A DNA stretch of 64,000 nucleotides, from the NCBI GenBank assembly GCA_018057705.1, contig JAGPDF010000001.1, positions 1 to 64,000 of the forward strand, read 5' to 3'. This stretch comes from Thermoanaerobaculia bacterium. GTDB lineage: Bacteria; Acidobacteriota; Thermoanaerobaculia; Multivoradales; JAGPDF01. Positions 16,854-26,832 of this stretch are shown here, in pieces (positions within the stretch are counted from its first letter, which is position 1; every line of letters starts with the position of its first letter). The notes below the pieces were generated by a model, which was not told the DNA's origin, searched no databases, and saw only the letters and a program-made list of their open reading frames with translations. Made by a program: the position numbers and the translations under genes.

Positions 16854-18536
16854 CTACTGCGGCGGCTTCTGACCCTCGTTCGAGCTGTTCTGCTTCTGAC
16901 TCTTCTTCTTGTTCTTCTGCTGCTCCTGCTGCTTCTCCTCTTCGGTCTGTTCCTTGCCCTGCTTGCCCTTGCCGCCCTTCGGGGGCTTCGCCTCCTCGGT
17001 GGCGGCCTGGGGGGCCTTGCCCTGGCCCTTCGCCTTCACGGCGCTCGCCTCGGCGGCCTGGCGCTGGATCTGCTGGCGGTTCTTCAACTGCGCCGCTTCG
17101 CGCTCGCGCAGCAGCTGCTGCTCGGCGCGCTCCGCCGCGTGACGCTTCTGGATCTCCTGCGCATCGGCCTTGGGAGCTGCCTGTCCTTTCGCCTTGGCCG
17201 CTCCCTGGGTCTCGGCCGTGGCCGCGCCTTTCCCATCCGATCGATCCTTCGATTTCTGCTCCACCTGGGCCTTCTCGCGGCGCTGGATCTGTTCCACGGC
17301 CTGCTGCTGCTTCTGCTGGTTCGCCTTGAGCTCCTCCTGCTCACGCGCGAACTGCTTTTCGTTCACCTTCTGCGGCGCCGTCTGGACGCGCGGCGCGACC
17401 GCAATCGGCACCTTGTCGGAGTTCTGCTTGCGCTCCGAGCTCGCCGTGGGCGGCCGGTTGGCGGGAGCGGTGTCGGGGGCCTGGGCCCTGGGGGCCTTCT
17501 CCGGCTTTGCCACTTGGCGCAGTCCGGCGTTGTTGCGCTTGGCTACCTTGACCGACTCGAGCTTGGTCTCGGCCGGACGGTAGATCCGCACGACGTCCTT
17601 TTCGATCACGTTGGTGGTGGGCGCGCTCGCGTTGGCAACGCGCATGCGCTGCGCCCGCCTGCCGGTCACCCTCTCGACACGCTCGACCGGAACACCCCGA
17701 TTGATCACCCGGTTGTCCACCACGGTGTAGTTGGTGATGTTCGTGGTGTTGTGGATGATCGTCACGTTGCGCGCCTCCGGCACGATGTAGCCGCCGATAC
17801 GGTTGTCGAGAAAGCGGCGCTCCTCGACGAAGGCGTAGTTGCGCGGCGCGATTCCGAAGCTCAAGTTGAACCCACCGAGCTGGATGCCGACCCGCACATC
17901 GAAGCCGACGGCCGGCGGCAACGGCGCCCAGCCGATATAACCGTTGCCCTGCTGCCAGGCCACCCAGGCCGGGCCCCAGTCGGTGCCGGGGACCCACAGC
18001 CAGCCGACGTAACGGTCCCAGGCCCAGCGGCCGTAGTGATAGGTCGCCCAGCCGAAGCGCTCGTAGGAGACCCAGGTCCAGCCGTAGTCGCTCATGACCC
18101 AGCGGCCGACAGAGTAAGGACGCCAGCCCGCGTGGACGTTGCGCGGGAACCAGACCCAACCGTAGTAGGGATGCCGCACCCACTCGCCGTACGGCGAGAG
18201 CTCGTTGTAGAAGAAGCCGACCTCTACAGAGGGCGGCTGATAGCGGTTGTCGCGACCGCTGTAGTCGTCGTAGCCACCGTAGCCACCGGAGCCACCGGAG
18301 CCATCGTAGCCATTGCGATCGTAGTCGTCGTTCGACTGGCGTTCGTACCAGTCGTCACCCTCACGCCAGTCGTCTTCGTACCGGCCGGGATCGTAGCCCT
18401 GTCCCTGCTGGCCATACTGTCCCTGCGGCCCCGGCCCCGGATTACCGGGCGGGCCGTACGGATCGGACTGGGCCTCTGCCACGCCGACGGCGAATCCCGC
18501 CGCGAGCATCACCATTGCGATTCGATTCCGTCTCAT
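16854..18536 (-). CDS. Secreted DUF6600-like Trp/Tyr-rich surface protein
   Basis: This 560-residue protein has a signal peptide (about 1-23, ending VAEAQ). A Gly/Tyr/Asp-rich low-complexity linker (about 25-105) follows. Next comes a region with repeated aromatic units such as GEWVRHPYYGWVW, GWRPYSVGRW and YGRWAWD (about 115-215), typical of DUF6600. The C-terminal half (about 300-560) is a highly charged Lys/Gln/Glu/Ala coiled coil. GGAGGTAAC ideally precedes ATG 18536; an upstream in-frame Met at 18581 is less likely. Inverted repeat C lies 150 bases upstream. Such proteins are thought to be cell-envelope associated, and the function is unknown. Confidence 0.8.
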   Translation of the reverse strand: MRRNRIAMVMLAAGFAVGVAEAQSDPYGPPGNPGPGPQGQYGQQGQGYDPGRYEDDWREGDDWYERQSNDDYDRNGYDGSGGSGGYGGYDDYSGRDNRYQPPSVEVGFFYNELSPYGEWVRHPYYGWVWFPRNVHAGWRPYSVGRWVMSDYGWTWVSYERFGWATYHYGRWAWDRYVGWLWVPGTDWGPAWVAWQQGNGYIGWAPLPPAVGFDVRVGIQLGGFNLSFGIAPRNYAFVEERRFLDNRIGGYIVPEARNVTIIHNTTNITNYTVVDNRVINRGVPVERVERVTGRRAQRMRVANASAPTTNVIEKDVVRIYRPAETKLESVKVAKRNNAGLRQVAKPEKAPRAQAPDTAPANRPPTASSERKQNSDKVPIAVAPRVQTAPQKVNEKQFAREQEELKANQQKQQQAVEQIQRREKAQVEQKSKDRSDGKGAATAETQGAAKAKGQAAPKADAQEIQKRHAAERAEQQLLREREAAQLKNRQQIQRQAAEASAVKAKGQGKAPQAATEEAKPPKGGKGKQGKEQTEEEKQQEQQKNKKKSQKQNSSNEGQKPPQ

Positions 18537-18683
18537 TGTTACCTCCATTGGTGGAACCTGATAGTGCGGAGCAACCGACACTCCGCGGCACTGCGCGACG
18601 ACCCACGGGCCGATCGCTGACGCCGCGCCCGAGTGTCCCCGAACGTGACTCCAACCTAGTCTGCAGATCTCGTGCCGGGAAGA

Positions 18684-18727
18684 GCACTTTCTACGCGGCT
18701 CTCCATCGTCGTCTGCGTAGTTAGTGC
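18684..18727. promoter_or_regulatory. Inverted-repeat regulatory element, copy C
   Basis: This is the most symmetrical copy. GAAGAGCACTTTCTAC (18679-18694) and GTAGTTAGTGCTCTTC (18717-18732) match at 14 of 16 positions across a 22-base spacer. It lies between two divergent genes. A -10-like hexamer occurs on both sides at the same distance: TAGGTT on the minus strand and TTAAAT/TAAATT on the plus strand, each starting 36-37 bases from the proximal arm. It therefore looks like a shared activator site for the DUF6600-like and CsbD genes. Confidence 0.72.
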
Positions 18728-18823
18728 TCTTCCTCGCGCCCGCGCCGGGAATTAAATTGAACGCAAGCTGCGCACCGACGCGCGGCCGGGACGCGGTTCG
18801 CCGAGATCCGCCGAGGAGACGGG

Positions 18824-19024
18824 ATGAGTCAGGAAATGGATGGCAAGGTCAAGAAAGTCACCGGCCAGGTGAAGGAGGCCGCCGGCATTCTCACGGGCAA
18901 CGAGAAGCTCGAACAGAAAGGTGCGGCGGAGCGCGCCGAGGGCGCCGTCGAAGAGAGCCTGGGTAAGGCGCGGCGCAAGGTCGGCGAGCTCGTCGACGCC
19001 GTCGCCAAGGCGATCAAGGAGTAA
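18824..19024 (+). CDS. CsbD family stress protein
   Basis: This 66-residue hydrophilic helical protein carries the CsbD pattern: DGKVKKVTGQVKEAAG, then a Gly/Asn turn, then LEQKGAAERAEGAVEE. In Bacillus subtilis csbD belongs to the sigma-B general stress regulon, and in other bacteria relatives respond to osmotic or stationary-phase stress; the biochemical role is unknown. GGAGACGGG precedes the ATG. It is followed three bases later by the GlsB-type gene, with which it forms an operon downstream of inverted repeat C. Confidence 0.9.
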   Translation: MSQEMDGKVKKVTGQVKEAAGILTGNEKLEQKGAAERAEGAVEESLGKARRKVGELVDAVAKAIKE

Positions 19025-19027
19025 GCG

Positions 19028-19309
19028 ATGACCATCTCACTCCCGGCACTCCTGATCCTGCTGGTGATCGCCGCCGTCTGCGGCGCCCTGGGCAAGGCGA
19101 TCGCAGGCGACGTGCGCGGCGGCCTGCTGGTCTCGATCGTTCTCGGTTTCATCGGCGCGCTGCTCGGCCCATGGGTCGCCGGCAAGCTCAGCCTCCCCGA
19201 GCCGTTCATGCTCTCGATCGGCGGGCACCCGTTCCCGATCCTCTGGTCGATCATCGGCTCCGCCCTCTTCGTAGCCCTGATCCACCTCTTCTCGCGCCGG
19301 CGGTGGTAG
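19028..19309 (+). CDS. GlsB/YeaQ/YmgE family stress-response membrane protein
   Basis: This 93-residue inner-membrane protein has three hydrophobic segments (about 5-24, 33-52 and 72-87). Gly-rich motifs GALGKAIAG and VLGFIGALLGPWV are typical of the transglycosylase-associated (GlsB/YeaQ/YmgE) family. Relatives are induced by osmotic, acid or stationary-phase stress. It starts three bases after the csbD-like stop, so the two are cotranscribed from inverted repeat C. Confidence 0.88.
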   Translation: MTISLPALLILLVIAAVCGALGKAIAGDVRGGLLVSIVLGFIGALLGPWVAGKLSLPEPFMLSIGGHPFPILWSIIGSALFVALIHLFSRRRW

Positions 19310-19324
19310 GCGGCTGAAAGAAGT

Positions 19325-19356
19325 CCGCCCGCGCTCACTTCGATGAGCGCGGGCGG
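19325..19356. terminator. Strong hairpin between convergent genes
   Basis: CCGCCCGCGCTCA and TGAGCGCGGGCGG form a perfect 13-bp stem with a six-base loop, 15 bases after the GlsB gene and 48 before the end of the convergent gene at 19404. There is no T run on either side, so it may slow polymerase or protect mRNA ends rather than act as a classical terminator. Confidence 0.55.
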
Positions 19357-19403
19357 GAGTCGCCGTCAGGAATCGGCGGGGAAGGCGAGACCGAGCGTAT
19401 TCC

Positions 19404-20249
19404 TCAAGCGCAGCGCCGGCGCCTCAGGACGAAGAGAGCCGCGCCGCCGAGCACCAGCATGAGCAGGACCATGCCGGCCCTGTCGAGCGCCGGGATCTCG
19501 ACCAGGGAGGGCGGCGGCGGCAGCGGTGGCCCACTGCAGCCTCCGATGGTGTTGCCGCCGGAGCCCGCCATCGTCACTGCGCCGGTCGCGCCGGTGCCGG
19601 CGAGGAGCTGCCCGGCGACATTCGAAGTCGAGCCGACGGTGATGCTGGCGTCCGCGATCACGTTGCCATGGAATGTGATGCCGTTGAGGGTCGCGGAAGT
19701 TCCCACCCGCCAGAAGACGCTGCAGGGATCCGCCGTGCCGACGACATTCGAGCCGGTATTCGCCGTCAGAGCGCTGTCCACCTGGAAGACGAAGATCCCG
19801 GGTCCATTGAGAGTGAGGGTCCCGTTGGCGGCGAGGTCGGCGGCGCCCGAGACGAAGGAATAGATGCCGGAGGTGAGCACCGCGGCGTCCAGCTGGTCCG
19901 CGATCACGAGGCCGGGCCCCTGGGCGGCGAGGAAGTTGTAGGCCGCGATGGCGTCCGTATGCGCCTGCTGCACCGTGCTGTCGTTCAGCAGGTGAACGGT
20001 GTAGGGGAAAGCCGTTGTGGAGGGCGGGAAGTTCGAGATCGCGGGCGTCGGCGACGAGCCGACGTCACCGTTGACGATCGTGCCGAGGCCGGTGGATCCG
20101 GTCACCCCCGAGTTGCCCAGCGCGCCGAACTGCGCCGCCGTGCCGAGCGGCGGCGCGACCTGGGCGAAGGCCGCGCACGGCATGCCCAGCAGGGCTGCGC
20201 AGCCCGCCACCGCCAGCAAGTTCTTCCTGCCTGTCGATCTCCGGTTCAT
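19404..20249 (-). CDS. DUF3494 ice-binding-like adhesin with IPTL-type C-terminal anchor
   Basis: This 281-residue secreted protein has a signal peptide (about 1-27, ending AFAQ). A DUF3494 beta-helix domain (about 30-235) begins with the usual FGALGNSGVT and GDVGSSP segments. A proline-rich linker follows. The end, IPALDRAGMVLLMLVLGGAALFVL plus RRRR, in pieces reads as an IPTL-CTERM-like sorting signal: a short motif, one membrane helix and a basic tail. The family includes ice-binding and adhesion proteins, and cold function cannot be inferred from sequence alone. ATG 20249 follows AAAGGAG and begins the signal peptide. A degenerate copy of the island's inverted repeat at 20314-20357 is noted but not accepted. 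Confidence 0.82.
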   Translation of the reverse strand: MNRRSTGRKNLLAVAGCAALLGMPCAAFAQVAPPLGTAAQFGALGNSGVTGSTGLGTIVNGDVGSSPTPAISNFPPSTTAFPYTVHLLNDSTVQQAHTDAIAAYNFLAAQGPGLVIADQLDAAVLTSGIYSFVSGAADLAANGTLTLNGPGIFVFQVDSALTANTGSNVVGTADPCSVFWRVGTSATLNGITFHGNVIADASITVGSTSNVAGQLLAGTGATGAVTMAGSGGNTIGGCSGPPLPPPPSLVEIPALDRAGMVLLMLVLGGAALFVLRRRRCA

Positions 20250-20426
20250 GTCTCGAGGCTCCTTTGTTCGCGGCGAGCTCGCCCTTGGGGCGCACATCGA
20301 CGTACGCGACCTCGCACTGTAGGCCTTCGCAGGTTCCCCGGATAGCGTAGATAGTACGGACCAGTCGTCCCCCGCCCCTCCGTCCGGGGGCCGGAGCGAG
20401 CGCGCGGCAGCAGGCGCCCGCAGATC

Positions 20427-21065
20427 TCAGAGCAACTTGTGCTCTTCGGCGAAATTCACCAGTTCGACCCGGCTGGCGAGGCCGAGTTTGCCCATCAGGT
20501 TGGCGCGATGGTTCTCCACGGTGCGCATCGAGAGCTCGAGGAGGTTGGCGATCTGCCGGTTCGTGTTGCCCCTGGCGAGCAGTCGCAGGACGTCGATCTC
20601 GCGCCGGGTCAGCGGATTCGCGGGCGCCCCGCGCCGGTGCTCCGACGTCACGGGCTGGTGCAGGAGCGCCCGGGTCATGGCGGGATGGACATAGATGTCG
20701 CCGCGCATCGCGGCATGGATCGCCTGGAGAATCTCCATCTCTTCGGCCCGCTTGATCACGTAGCCGGCCGCTCCGGTGCGCAGCGCCTCGTGCAGCAGCG
20801 CCTCGTCCTCGTGCATGGTGAGGAAGAGCACCTTGATGCCGGGGTGCACCTCCTTGAGCCGCTGCGCGATCCTGACGCCGCTCTCCTGCGGCATCGTGAT
20901 GTCGAGCAGGATCAGATCCGGATGGAGCTCGGCGGCCAGCTGCATCGCCTCGACGCCGTTCGCCGCCTCGCCGACGACGTCGAGATCGGTGTCCGCACAG
21001 AGCAGTGCCCGGAGGCCCGAGCGCACGACGGCGTGGTCGTCAGTGATGAGGATGCGGATCGGCAC
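20427..21065 (-). CDS. NarL/LuxR-family response regulator
   Basis: This 212-residue regulator has an N-terminal receiver (about 1-120) with the acidic pocket at D9/D10 and phospho-acceptor D55 in LLDITMP. The C-terminal LuxR-type helix-turn-helix (about 148-210) contains PLTRREIDVLRLLARGNTN and SMRTVENHRANLMGKLG. It is the last gene of a five-gene minus-strand operon and overlaps the preceding kinase gene by 26 bases. That kinase is of the HisKA_3 class, which pairs with NarL-type regulators, so it is almost certainly the cognate kinase. It is the only obvious DNA-binding product of the operon and therefore a candidate binder of the inverted repeats, a hypothesis from context. Confidence 0.92.
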   Translation of the reverse strand: MPIRILITDDHAVVRSGLRALLCADTDLDVVGEAANGVEAMQLAAELHPDLILLDITMPQESGVRIAQRLKEVHPGIKVLFLTMHEDEALLHEALRTGAAGYVIKRAEEMEILQAIHAAMRGDIYVHPAMTRALLHQPVTSEHRRGAPANPLTRREIDVLRLLARGNTNRQIANLLELSMRTVENHRANLMGKLGLASRVELVNFAEEHKLL

Positions 21066-23070
21066 TCGCCACCTCCACGACGATCGTCGTCCCCGCGCCG
21101 GGGGAGCTCTCGAGCGTCAGACTACCGCCCAGGGCTTCGGCGCGCTCCTTCATTCCGAGCAGGCCGAAGTGGTCGTGACGCTGGGCCTGCATGGGATCGA
21201 AGCCCGCGCCATCGTCCTCGACCATCACCATCACCCGGTCGCCGCGGCGCTCCACCAGGATATCGACCCGTTTCGCGGCGGCGTGGCGCACGACGTTGGT
21301 CATCGCCTCCTGCACTACGCGGTAGAGCGCCGTCTCCACGACGGTGGGCAGCCGTTGGTCCGTGAAGCCGAGCGCTTTGAAGTGCACCGCCAGGCCGAAC
21401 TTCGCGGCCGCTTCGCGGGAGTACTGGCGAAGGGCCGCATCGAGGCCCAGGTGATCGAGGCTCGCCGGCCGCAGATCGGCGGCCAGACGGTGCAGGCCGT
21501 CGATCACGGCGTCGGTCGTCTTGACCAGCTCGGCGACCCGTCCGGTGATCTCCCCGCCGTTGGCGATCTCGCGCTCCAGCAGACGAAGACCGATGCGCAG
21601 CGAGGTCAGCGACTGGCCCGCCTCGTCGTGGAGCTCGCGGGCGATGCTGCGCCGCTCGCTCTCCTGCGCTTCGACCAGCCGGCGGGAGAGCGCCTGCATG
21701 CGCAGGGTCGAAGCCTGCATTTGCGCGAAGAGCACCGCATTCTCCACCGCGACCGAGGCCTGGGAGGACATCGTCTCGGCGAGACGGACCTGGTCCTCGC
21801 TGAAGGCATCGGCCTCGACTTTGCCGAGCGCCACCAGCCCGGCGACGTTGCCGCGCGCGAACAGCGGCACGCCCATCCAGCTCCCCGCGGGAGCCGCGAC
21901 CGTGGGCAGCTTCCATTCGGGGTGGAGGGAGAGGTCGGGGATCAGGACGGCGGCGCCGCTGGTGAGGATGCCGTGCACGATCGGGTGGTCGGAGGCCTCG
22001 AACTCGGGCCGCTTCTCCGCCGGCAAGGGAACGACACGGTTGCCGTCGAAGACCGCCCTCACGGAGAGCCGGGTCGCCTCCTCGATCAGCATGACGCTGG
22101 CACGATCGAAAGGCACCAGCTGGCGCAGACGGTCGAGCAGCGTCACCAGCACGACCTCTCGGTCGAGGCTGCGCGTGAGCTCGATGGTCGCCTCACGCAG
22201 CTCTTCCGCCACGCTGCGGGCACGGCGTTCGGCTTCGAGCGCGTTCCATCTCTCGGTCACGTCGCGCGCCACGGTGAGCACGGAGTGCGGGGCGCCGGCG
22301 TCCCCGAACTCGGGCACCAGCCGGCAGTCGAACTGCACCGTCCCCTGCAGCGCGGGAAAGGCGAGCTCCAGGCGCTCGGCGTTCCCGCTCGAAAGCACGC
22401 GGCGGAGAGCTGTCTCCCAGGTGTCCAAGAGGTCGGCCGGCATGCCCAGTTCGCGGCTGGTCTTGCCCAGGAACTCTTCCGGCCGCAGGCCCGTTACGGC
22501 TTGAACGGAAGGGCTCATGTAGAGGAAGTGCAGGTCCGGATTCAGGCGCGAGATGACGTCGGGCAGGTTCTCGACCAGCGTGCGGAAGAGGCGGGCAGCA
22601 ACCTTGGATTCCGCCTCCTCTTCGACGAGCGCCTCCCGCAGCGCCTTGCGCTCGACGGCATGCACCAGGGCGCGTTGCAGACTCCGCGTCTCGATCTGGC
22701 CCTTGACGAGAAAATCCTCGGCACCCGCCTTCAGGGCCTCGACCGCCAGCGCCTCGTTGTCGAGCCCGGTCACCACCACCAAAGGCACTCGCGGTGCCGC
22801 GCCGTGGGCCCTGCGCACGGCCTCCAGTCCCTGCGCATCGGGCAGCCCCAGATCGAGGACCACGACGTCGACCGCCCCCAGCTCGAGGTGCCTCTCGGCC
22901 TCCCGCATGGTCGCGACATGAGCCAACTCGATACCGCGAGCGCTGCCCTCGGTGATGAGCTCGCGAATCAGTCGCGCATCGCCGGCACTGTCCTCGACCA
23001 GCAGCAGCCGCAGGACCGGGTCGGCAGCGCGAGCGCCCGGAGGGGTTCGAGGCGGGTTCACACTCACCAT
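21040..23070 (-). CDS. Soluble REC-PAS-GAF-HisKA_3 sensor kinase
   Basis: This 676-residue cytoplasmic kinase starts with its own receiver domain (about 20-140, acceptor Asp in VVLDLGLP). A PAS domain (about 160-285, FLYMSPSVQAVTG) and a GAF domain (about 305-460) follow. The HisKA_3 dimerisation helix carries the phospho-histidine in SIARELHDEAGQSL (about 480-495). A NarX/DegS-type ATPase domain is at the end, with VVQEAMTNVVRHA and GLLGMKERA. The receiver input suggests a phosphorelay fed by another kinase, perhaps the first gene of this operon. The gene overlaps its neighbours by 7 and 26 bases. No membrane segment is visible. Confidence 0.9.
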   Translation of the reverse strand: MVSVNPPRTPPGARAADPVLRLLLVEDSAGDARLIRELITEGSARGIELAHVATMREAERHLELGAVDVVVLDLGLPDAQGLEAVRRAHGAAPRVPLVVVTGLDNEALAVEALKAGAEDFLVKGQIETRSLQRALVHAVERKALREALVEEEAESKVAARLFRTLVENLPDVISRLNPDLHFLYMSPSVQAVTGLRPEEFLGKTSRELGMPADLLDTWETALRRVLSSGNAERLELAFPALQGTVQFDCRLVPEFGDAGAPHSVLTVARDVTERWNALEAERRARSVAEELREATIELTRSLDREVVLVTLLDRLRQLVPFDRASVMLIEEATRLSVRAVFDGNRVVPLPAEKRPEFEASDHPIVHGILTSGAAVLIPDLSLHPEWKLPTVAAPAGSWMGVPLFARGNVAGLVALGKVEADAFSEDQVRLAETMSSQASVAVENAVLFAQMQASTLRMQALSRRLVEAQESERRSIARELHDEAGQSLTSLRIGLRLLEREIANGGEITGRVAELVKTTDAVIDGLHRLAADLRPASLDHLGLDAALRQYSREAAAKFGLAVHFKALGFTDQRLPTVVETALYRVVQEAMTNVVRHAAAKRVDILVERRGDRVMVMVEDDGAGFDPMQAQRHDHFGLLGMKERAEALGGSLTLESSPGAGTTIVVEVASADPHPHH

Positions 23071-25235
23071 TGTAGCGACTCGCCTTCACGAGCCACCTCG
23101 TCCGCTTCGAGATCGGCGCGCGGCGCCGCAAACCGGCTCCGGGCGGGCAAACCGCTCGCAAGCAGCTGGGCGAATCGCTTCGGGGGGAGCGGGCGGCTGA
23201 AGTGGAACCCCTGGGCCTCCTCGCACTGGAGCGCCTTCAAGAACTCCGCCTCCGCATGAGTCTCGACGCCCTCGGCCACGACCCGGAGCTTGAGGCTCCG
23301 CCCCATGCTGATCACGGCGGTGACGATGCTGGTCTCGTCGGGCGTGGTGGAGATCTGGCGGACGAACGACTGGTCGATCTTCAGCGCGTCGATCGGGAAC
23401 CGCCGGAGATAGCTCAGGCTCGAGTAGCCGGTGCCGAAGTCGTCCACCGCCAGCGTCACGCCGAGAGCCTTCAATGCCCGCAGCGTCGACTCCGTGGAGT
23501 CCGCCCGTTTCATGAGGACACTCTCGGTCAGCTCGAGCTCGAGCAACTGCGGCTCGAGCCCGGTCACTTCGAGGATCGAGAAGACACCCTCGAGGAACTT
23601 CTCGGAGCCGAACTCCATCGCGGAGATGTTGACCGCCATGGTGATCGCCGGCAGGCCCTCGTCGCGCCAGGCCCGAGCCTGCCTGCAGGCCTCGCGCAGG
23701 ACCCACCCGCCGATCGCCACGATCAGGCCGCAGTCTTCCGCGACGTGGATGAACTCCGCCGGCGTCACGACGCCCCGCACCGGATGGGTCCATCGGAGCA
23801 GGGCTTCGGCGCCGGAGATCTTGCCCGTCTGAAGATTGACCTTCGGCTGGTAGTGCAGCGTGAGCTCCTGCCGCTCCAGGGCGCGGCGCAGGCCCTCCTC
23901 GATCGACTGGCGCTCCACGGCCCGCAGGTACATGGCCGGCTTGAAGAACTTGTAGCCCTGCCGCCCGTTCGCCTTGGCCTGGTACATGGCGGTGTCGGCG
24001 TTCTTGACGAGGGTCTCCGCGTCCATCCCGTCGTCGGGATAGACGCTCACGCCGATGCTCGCGGTGACGTGCAGATCGTGCAGGTCGACGGTGTGCGCCT
24101 CGGCCACGGTGCGCAGCATCCGCTTCGCCTCCACGGCGGCCTCCTCCCAGCGCTCCACCTCCGAGAGCAGCACGACGAACTCGTCGCCGCCCTGGCGGCT
24201 CACCGTGTCCGGGGCGCGCACGTTGGCCACCAGACGCAGGGCAATCGCCTGCAACAGCTTGTCGCCGACGGTATGCCCCAACGAGTCGTTGATGTGCTTG
24301 AAGCCGTCGAGATCGAGGAAGAGCACCGCCACTTTCTTCCTGTGCCGCGCCGCCAGGGCAATGGCCTGGCCGAGGCGATCGTTCAACAGCATCCGGTTGG
24401 GCAGCCCGGTCAGGAAGTCGTGCTCGGCGGAATGCGCGATCTGCGCCGCCACTGCCCGTGCCGCGCTCACGTCGCGGAAAACGATCACCGCGCCGGCAGC
24501 CCGCCCGTCGCGGTCGTGAATAGGGGCGGCCGAGCCCTCGATCGGAATCTCCAGGCCGTCTCTGCGGACGAGCGTCCAGCTCGCCGGCAGATTCATGGTC
24601 TGCTCGAGATCGATCGCCATCGGCGTCGAGTCCGCCGAGATCTCGATGCCCATGGCGTCCAACACCCGGAGCACCTCTCCCCGGGGCCGCCCGATGGCCT
24701 CTCGGAGCGACCAGCCGGTCGTCGTCGCTGCGACGACGTTCAGGAAGGTGATACGCCCCGCGATATCCGTGCAGATCACGGCGTCGCCGATGCACTTGAG
24801 CGAGACCTGGGCGCGCTCCTTCTCGGCGAACAGGGACTCTTCCAGGATCTTGCGCTCGATCGCATAGCGCAGGGCCCGCAACAGGCCGCGGCTCTCGATC
24901 TGACCCTTCACGAGATAGTCCTCGGCGCCCTCCTTCAGAGCACTCAAGGCCAGCGAGTCGTCATCGAGGCCGGTCAGCACCACCAGCGGAACGCGAGGCG
25001 CGGCGGCGTGCGCCCGCCGGACGGCGTCCAGTCCCACGGCATCGGGCAAGCCCAGGTCGAGCAGAACGAGGTCGACGGGAGTTCCGGCCAGATGCCGCTC
25101 GGCCTCGCCCATGCTCGCGACATGCGCCACCACAATGTCGTGCGGAGCCTCTTCCCCGATCATCTCGCGCAGGAGCCGCGCGTCTCCCGGATTGTCCTCG
25201 ACCAGCAGGAGTCGCAGGAGTGGGGACTTTCTCAT
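23064..25235 (-). CDS. REC-PAS-GGDEF-EAL cyclic-di-GMP protein
   Basis: This 723-residue protein begins with a receiver (about 8-125, acceptor Asp in VLLDLGLP). A PAS domain (about 145-265), a GGDEF domain with an intact GGDEF in SRQGGDEFVVLL (near 350) and a full EAL domain (about 455-700) follow. The EAL domain keeps GAEALLRW, LELTESVLM, AVDDFGTGYSSL and VAEGVET, so phosphodiesterase activity is likely; the GGDEF core is also intact. The first 125 residues closely resemble the receiver of the next kinase, suggesting duplication. ATG 25235 overlaps the upstream stop (ATGA). It probably adjusts cyclic-di-GMP in response to phosphorylation by an operon kinase. Confidence 0.92.
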   Translation of the reverse strand: MRKSPLLRLLLVEDNPGDARLLREMIGEEAPHDIVVAHVASMGEAERHLAGTPVDLVLLDLGLPDAVGLDAVRRAHAAAPRVPLVVLTGLDDDSLALSALKEGAEDYLVKGQIESRGLLRALRYAIERKILEESLFAEKERAQVSLKCIGDAVICTDIAGRITFLNVVAATTTGWSLREAIGRPRGEVLRVLDAMGIEISADSTPMAIDLEQTMNLPASWTLVRRDGLEIPIEGSAAPIHDRDGRAAGAVIVFRDVSAARAVAAQIAHSAEHDFLTGLPNRMLLNDRLGQAIALAARHRKKVAVLFLDLDGFKHINDSLGHTVGDKLLQAIALRLVANVRAPDTVSRQGGDEFVVLLSEVERWEEAAVEAKRMLRTVAEAHTVDLHDLHVTASIGVSVYPDDGMDAETLVKNADTAMYQAKANGRQGYKFFKPAMYLRAVERQSIEEGLRRALERQELTLHYQPKVNLQTGKISGAEALLRWTHPVRGVVTPAEFIHVAEDCGLIVAIGGWVLREACRQARAWRDEGLPAITMAVNISAMEFGSEKFLEGVFSILEVTGLEPQLLELELTESVLMKRADSTESTLRALKALGVTLAVDDFGTGYSSLSYLRRFPIDALKIDQSFVRQISTTPDETSIVTAVISMGRSLKLRVVAEGVETHAEAEFLKALQCEEAQGFHFSRPLPPKRFAQLLASGLPARSRFAAPRADLEADEVAREGESLQW

Positions 25236-25689
25236 TCGTCCACCCGCCTCTGCGGCAGCTTCACTTTCGTCAGCCAGAAGTCGTTGACGCTCTGGATGAG
25301 GCTCTCGAACGCCTCCAGCTGCACGGGCTTCGCGAGGTAGCAATTCGCCTGGAGCTCGTAGCTCTTCAGGATGTCCGATTCCGCCTCGGAGGTGGTCAGG
25401 ATCACCGTCGGAATGGTCCGCAGGCTCTCGTCCTCCTTGATCCGCGCCAGGACCTCGCGGCCGTCCATCCTGGGGAGATTCAGGTCCAGCAGGATGAGAT
25501 CCGGGCGCGGGACCCGGGCGAACTCGCCCTCGCGCCGCAGGAAGGCCATGGCCTCGACGCCGTCGGCGGCGACGTGCAGGGGCCTCTCCATCCGCGCGCT
25601 GCGGAACGCTTCCCGGGTCAGCCGGACGTCTCCCGGGTTGTCCTCCACCAGCAGCACCTCGATCGGCGGAGCCGCTTCCCGCCCCGCGC

Positions 25690-25693
<4 letters not shown>
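25232..25693 (-). CDS. Rcp1-like single-domain response regulator
   Basis: This 153-residue receiver has no output domain. It carries EDNPGDVRLTREAF (about 18-31), acceptor D70 in LILLDLNLPRMDG and the conserved Lys in CYLAKPVQ (K122). This pattern, with an extended C-terminal helix, is typical of Rcp1-type regulators that serve PAS or phytochrome-type kinases by shuttling phosphoryl groups. The gene overlaps both the upstream kinase and the downstream GGDEF-EAL gene by ATGA junctions, so stoichiometric, coupled translation is likely. Confidence 0.9.

Positions 25694-26832
<1,139 letters not shown>

Noticed and set aside
20314-20357. A fifth copy of the inverted repeat (GCACTGTAGGC-N22-GTAGATAGTAC) upstream of the ice-binding-like gene
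   Set aside because: Spacing fits, but the left arm matches only 7 of 11 positions and neither strand has a -10-like hexamer at the expected distance. Kept out of the regulon until a matrix score is available.
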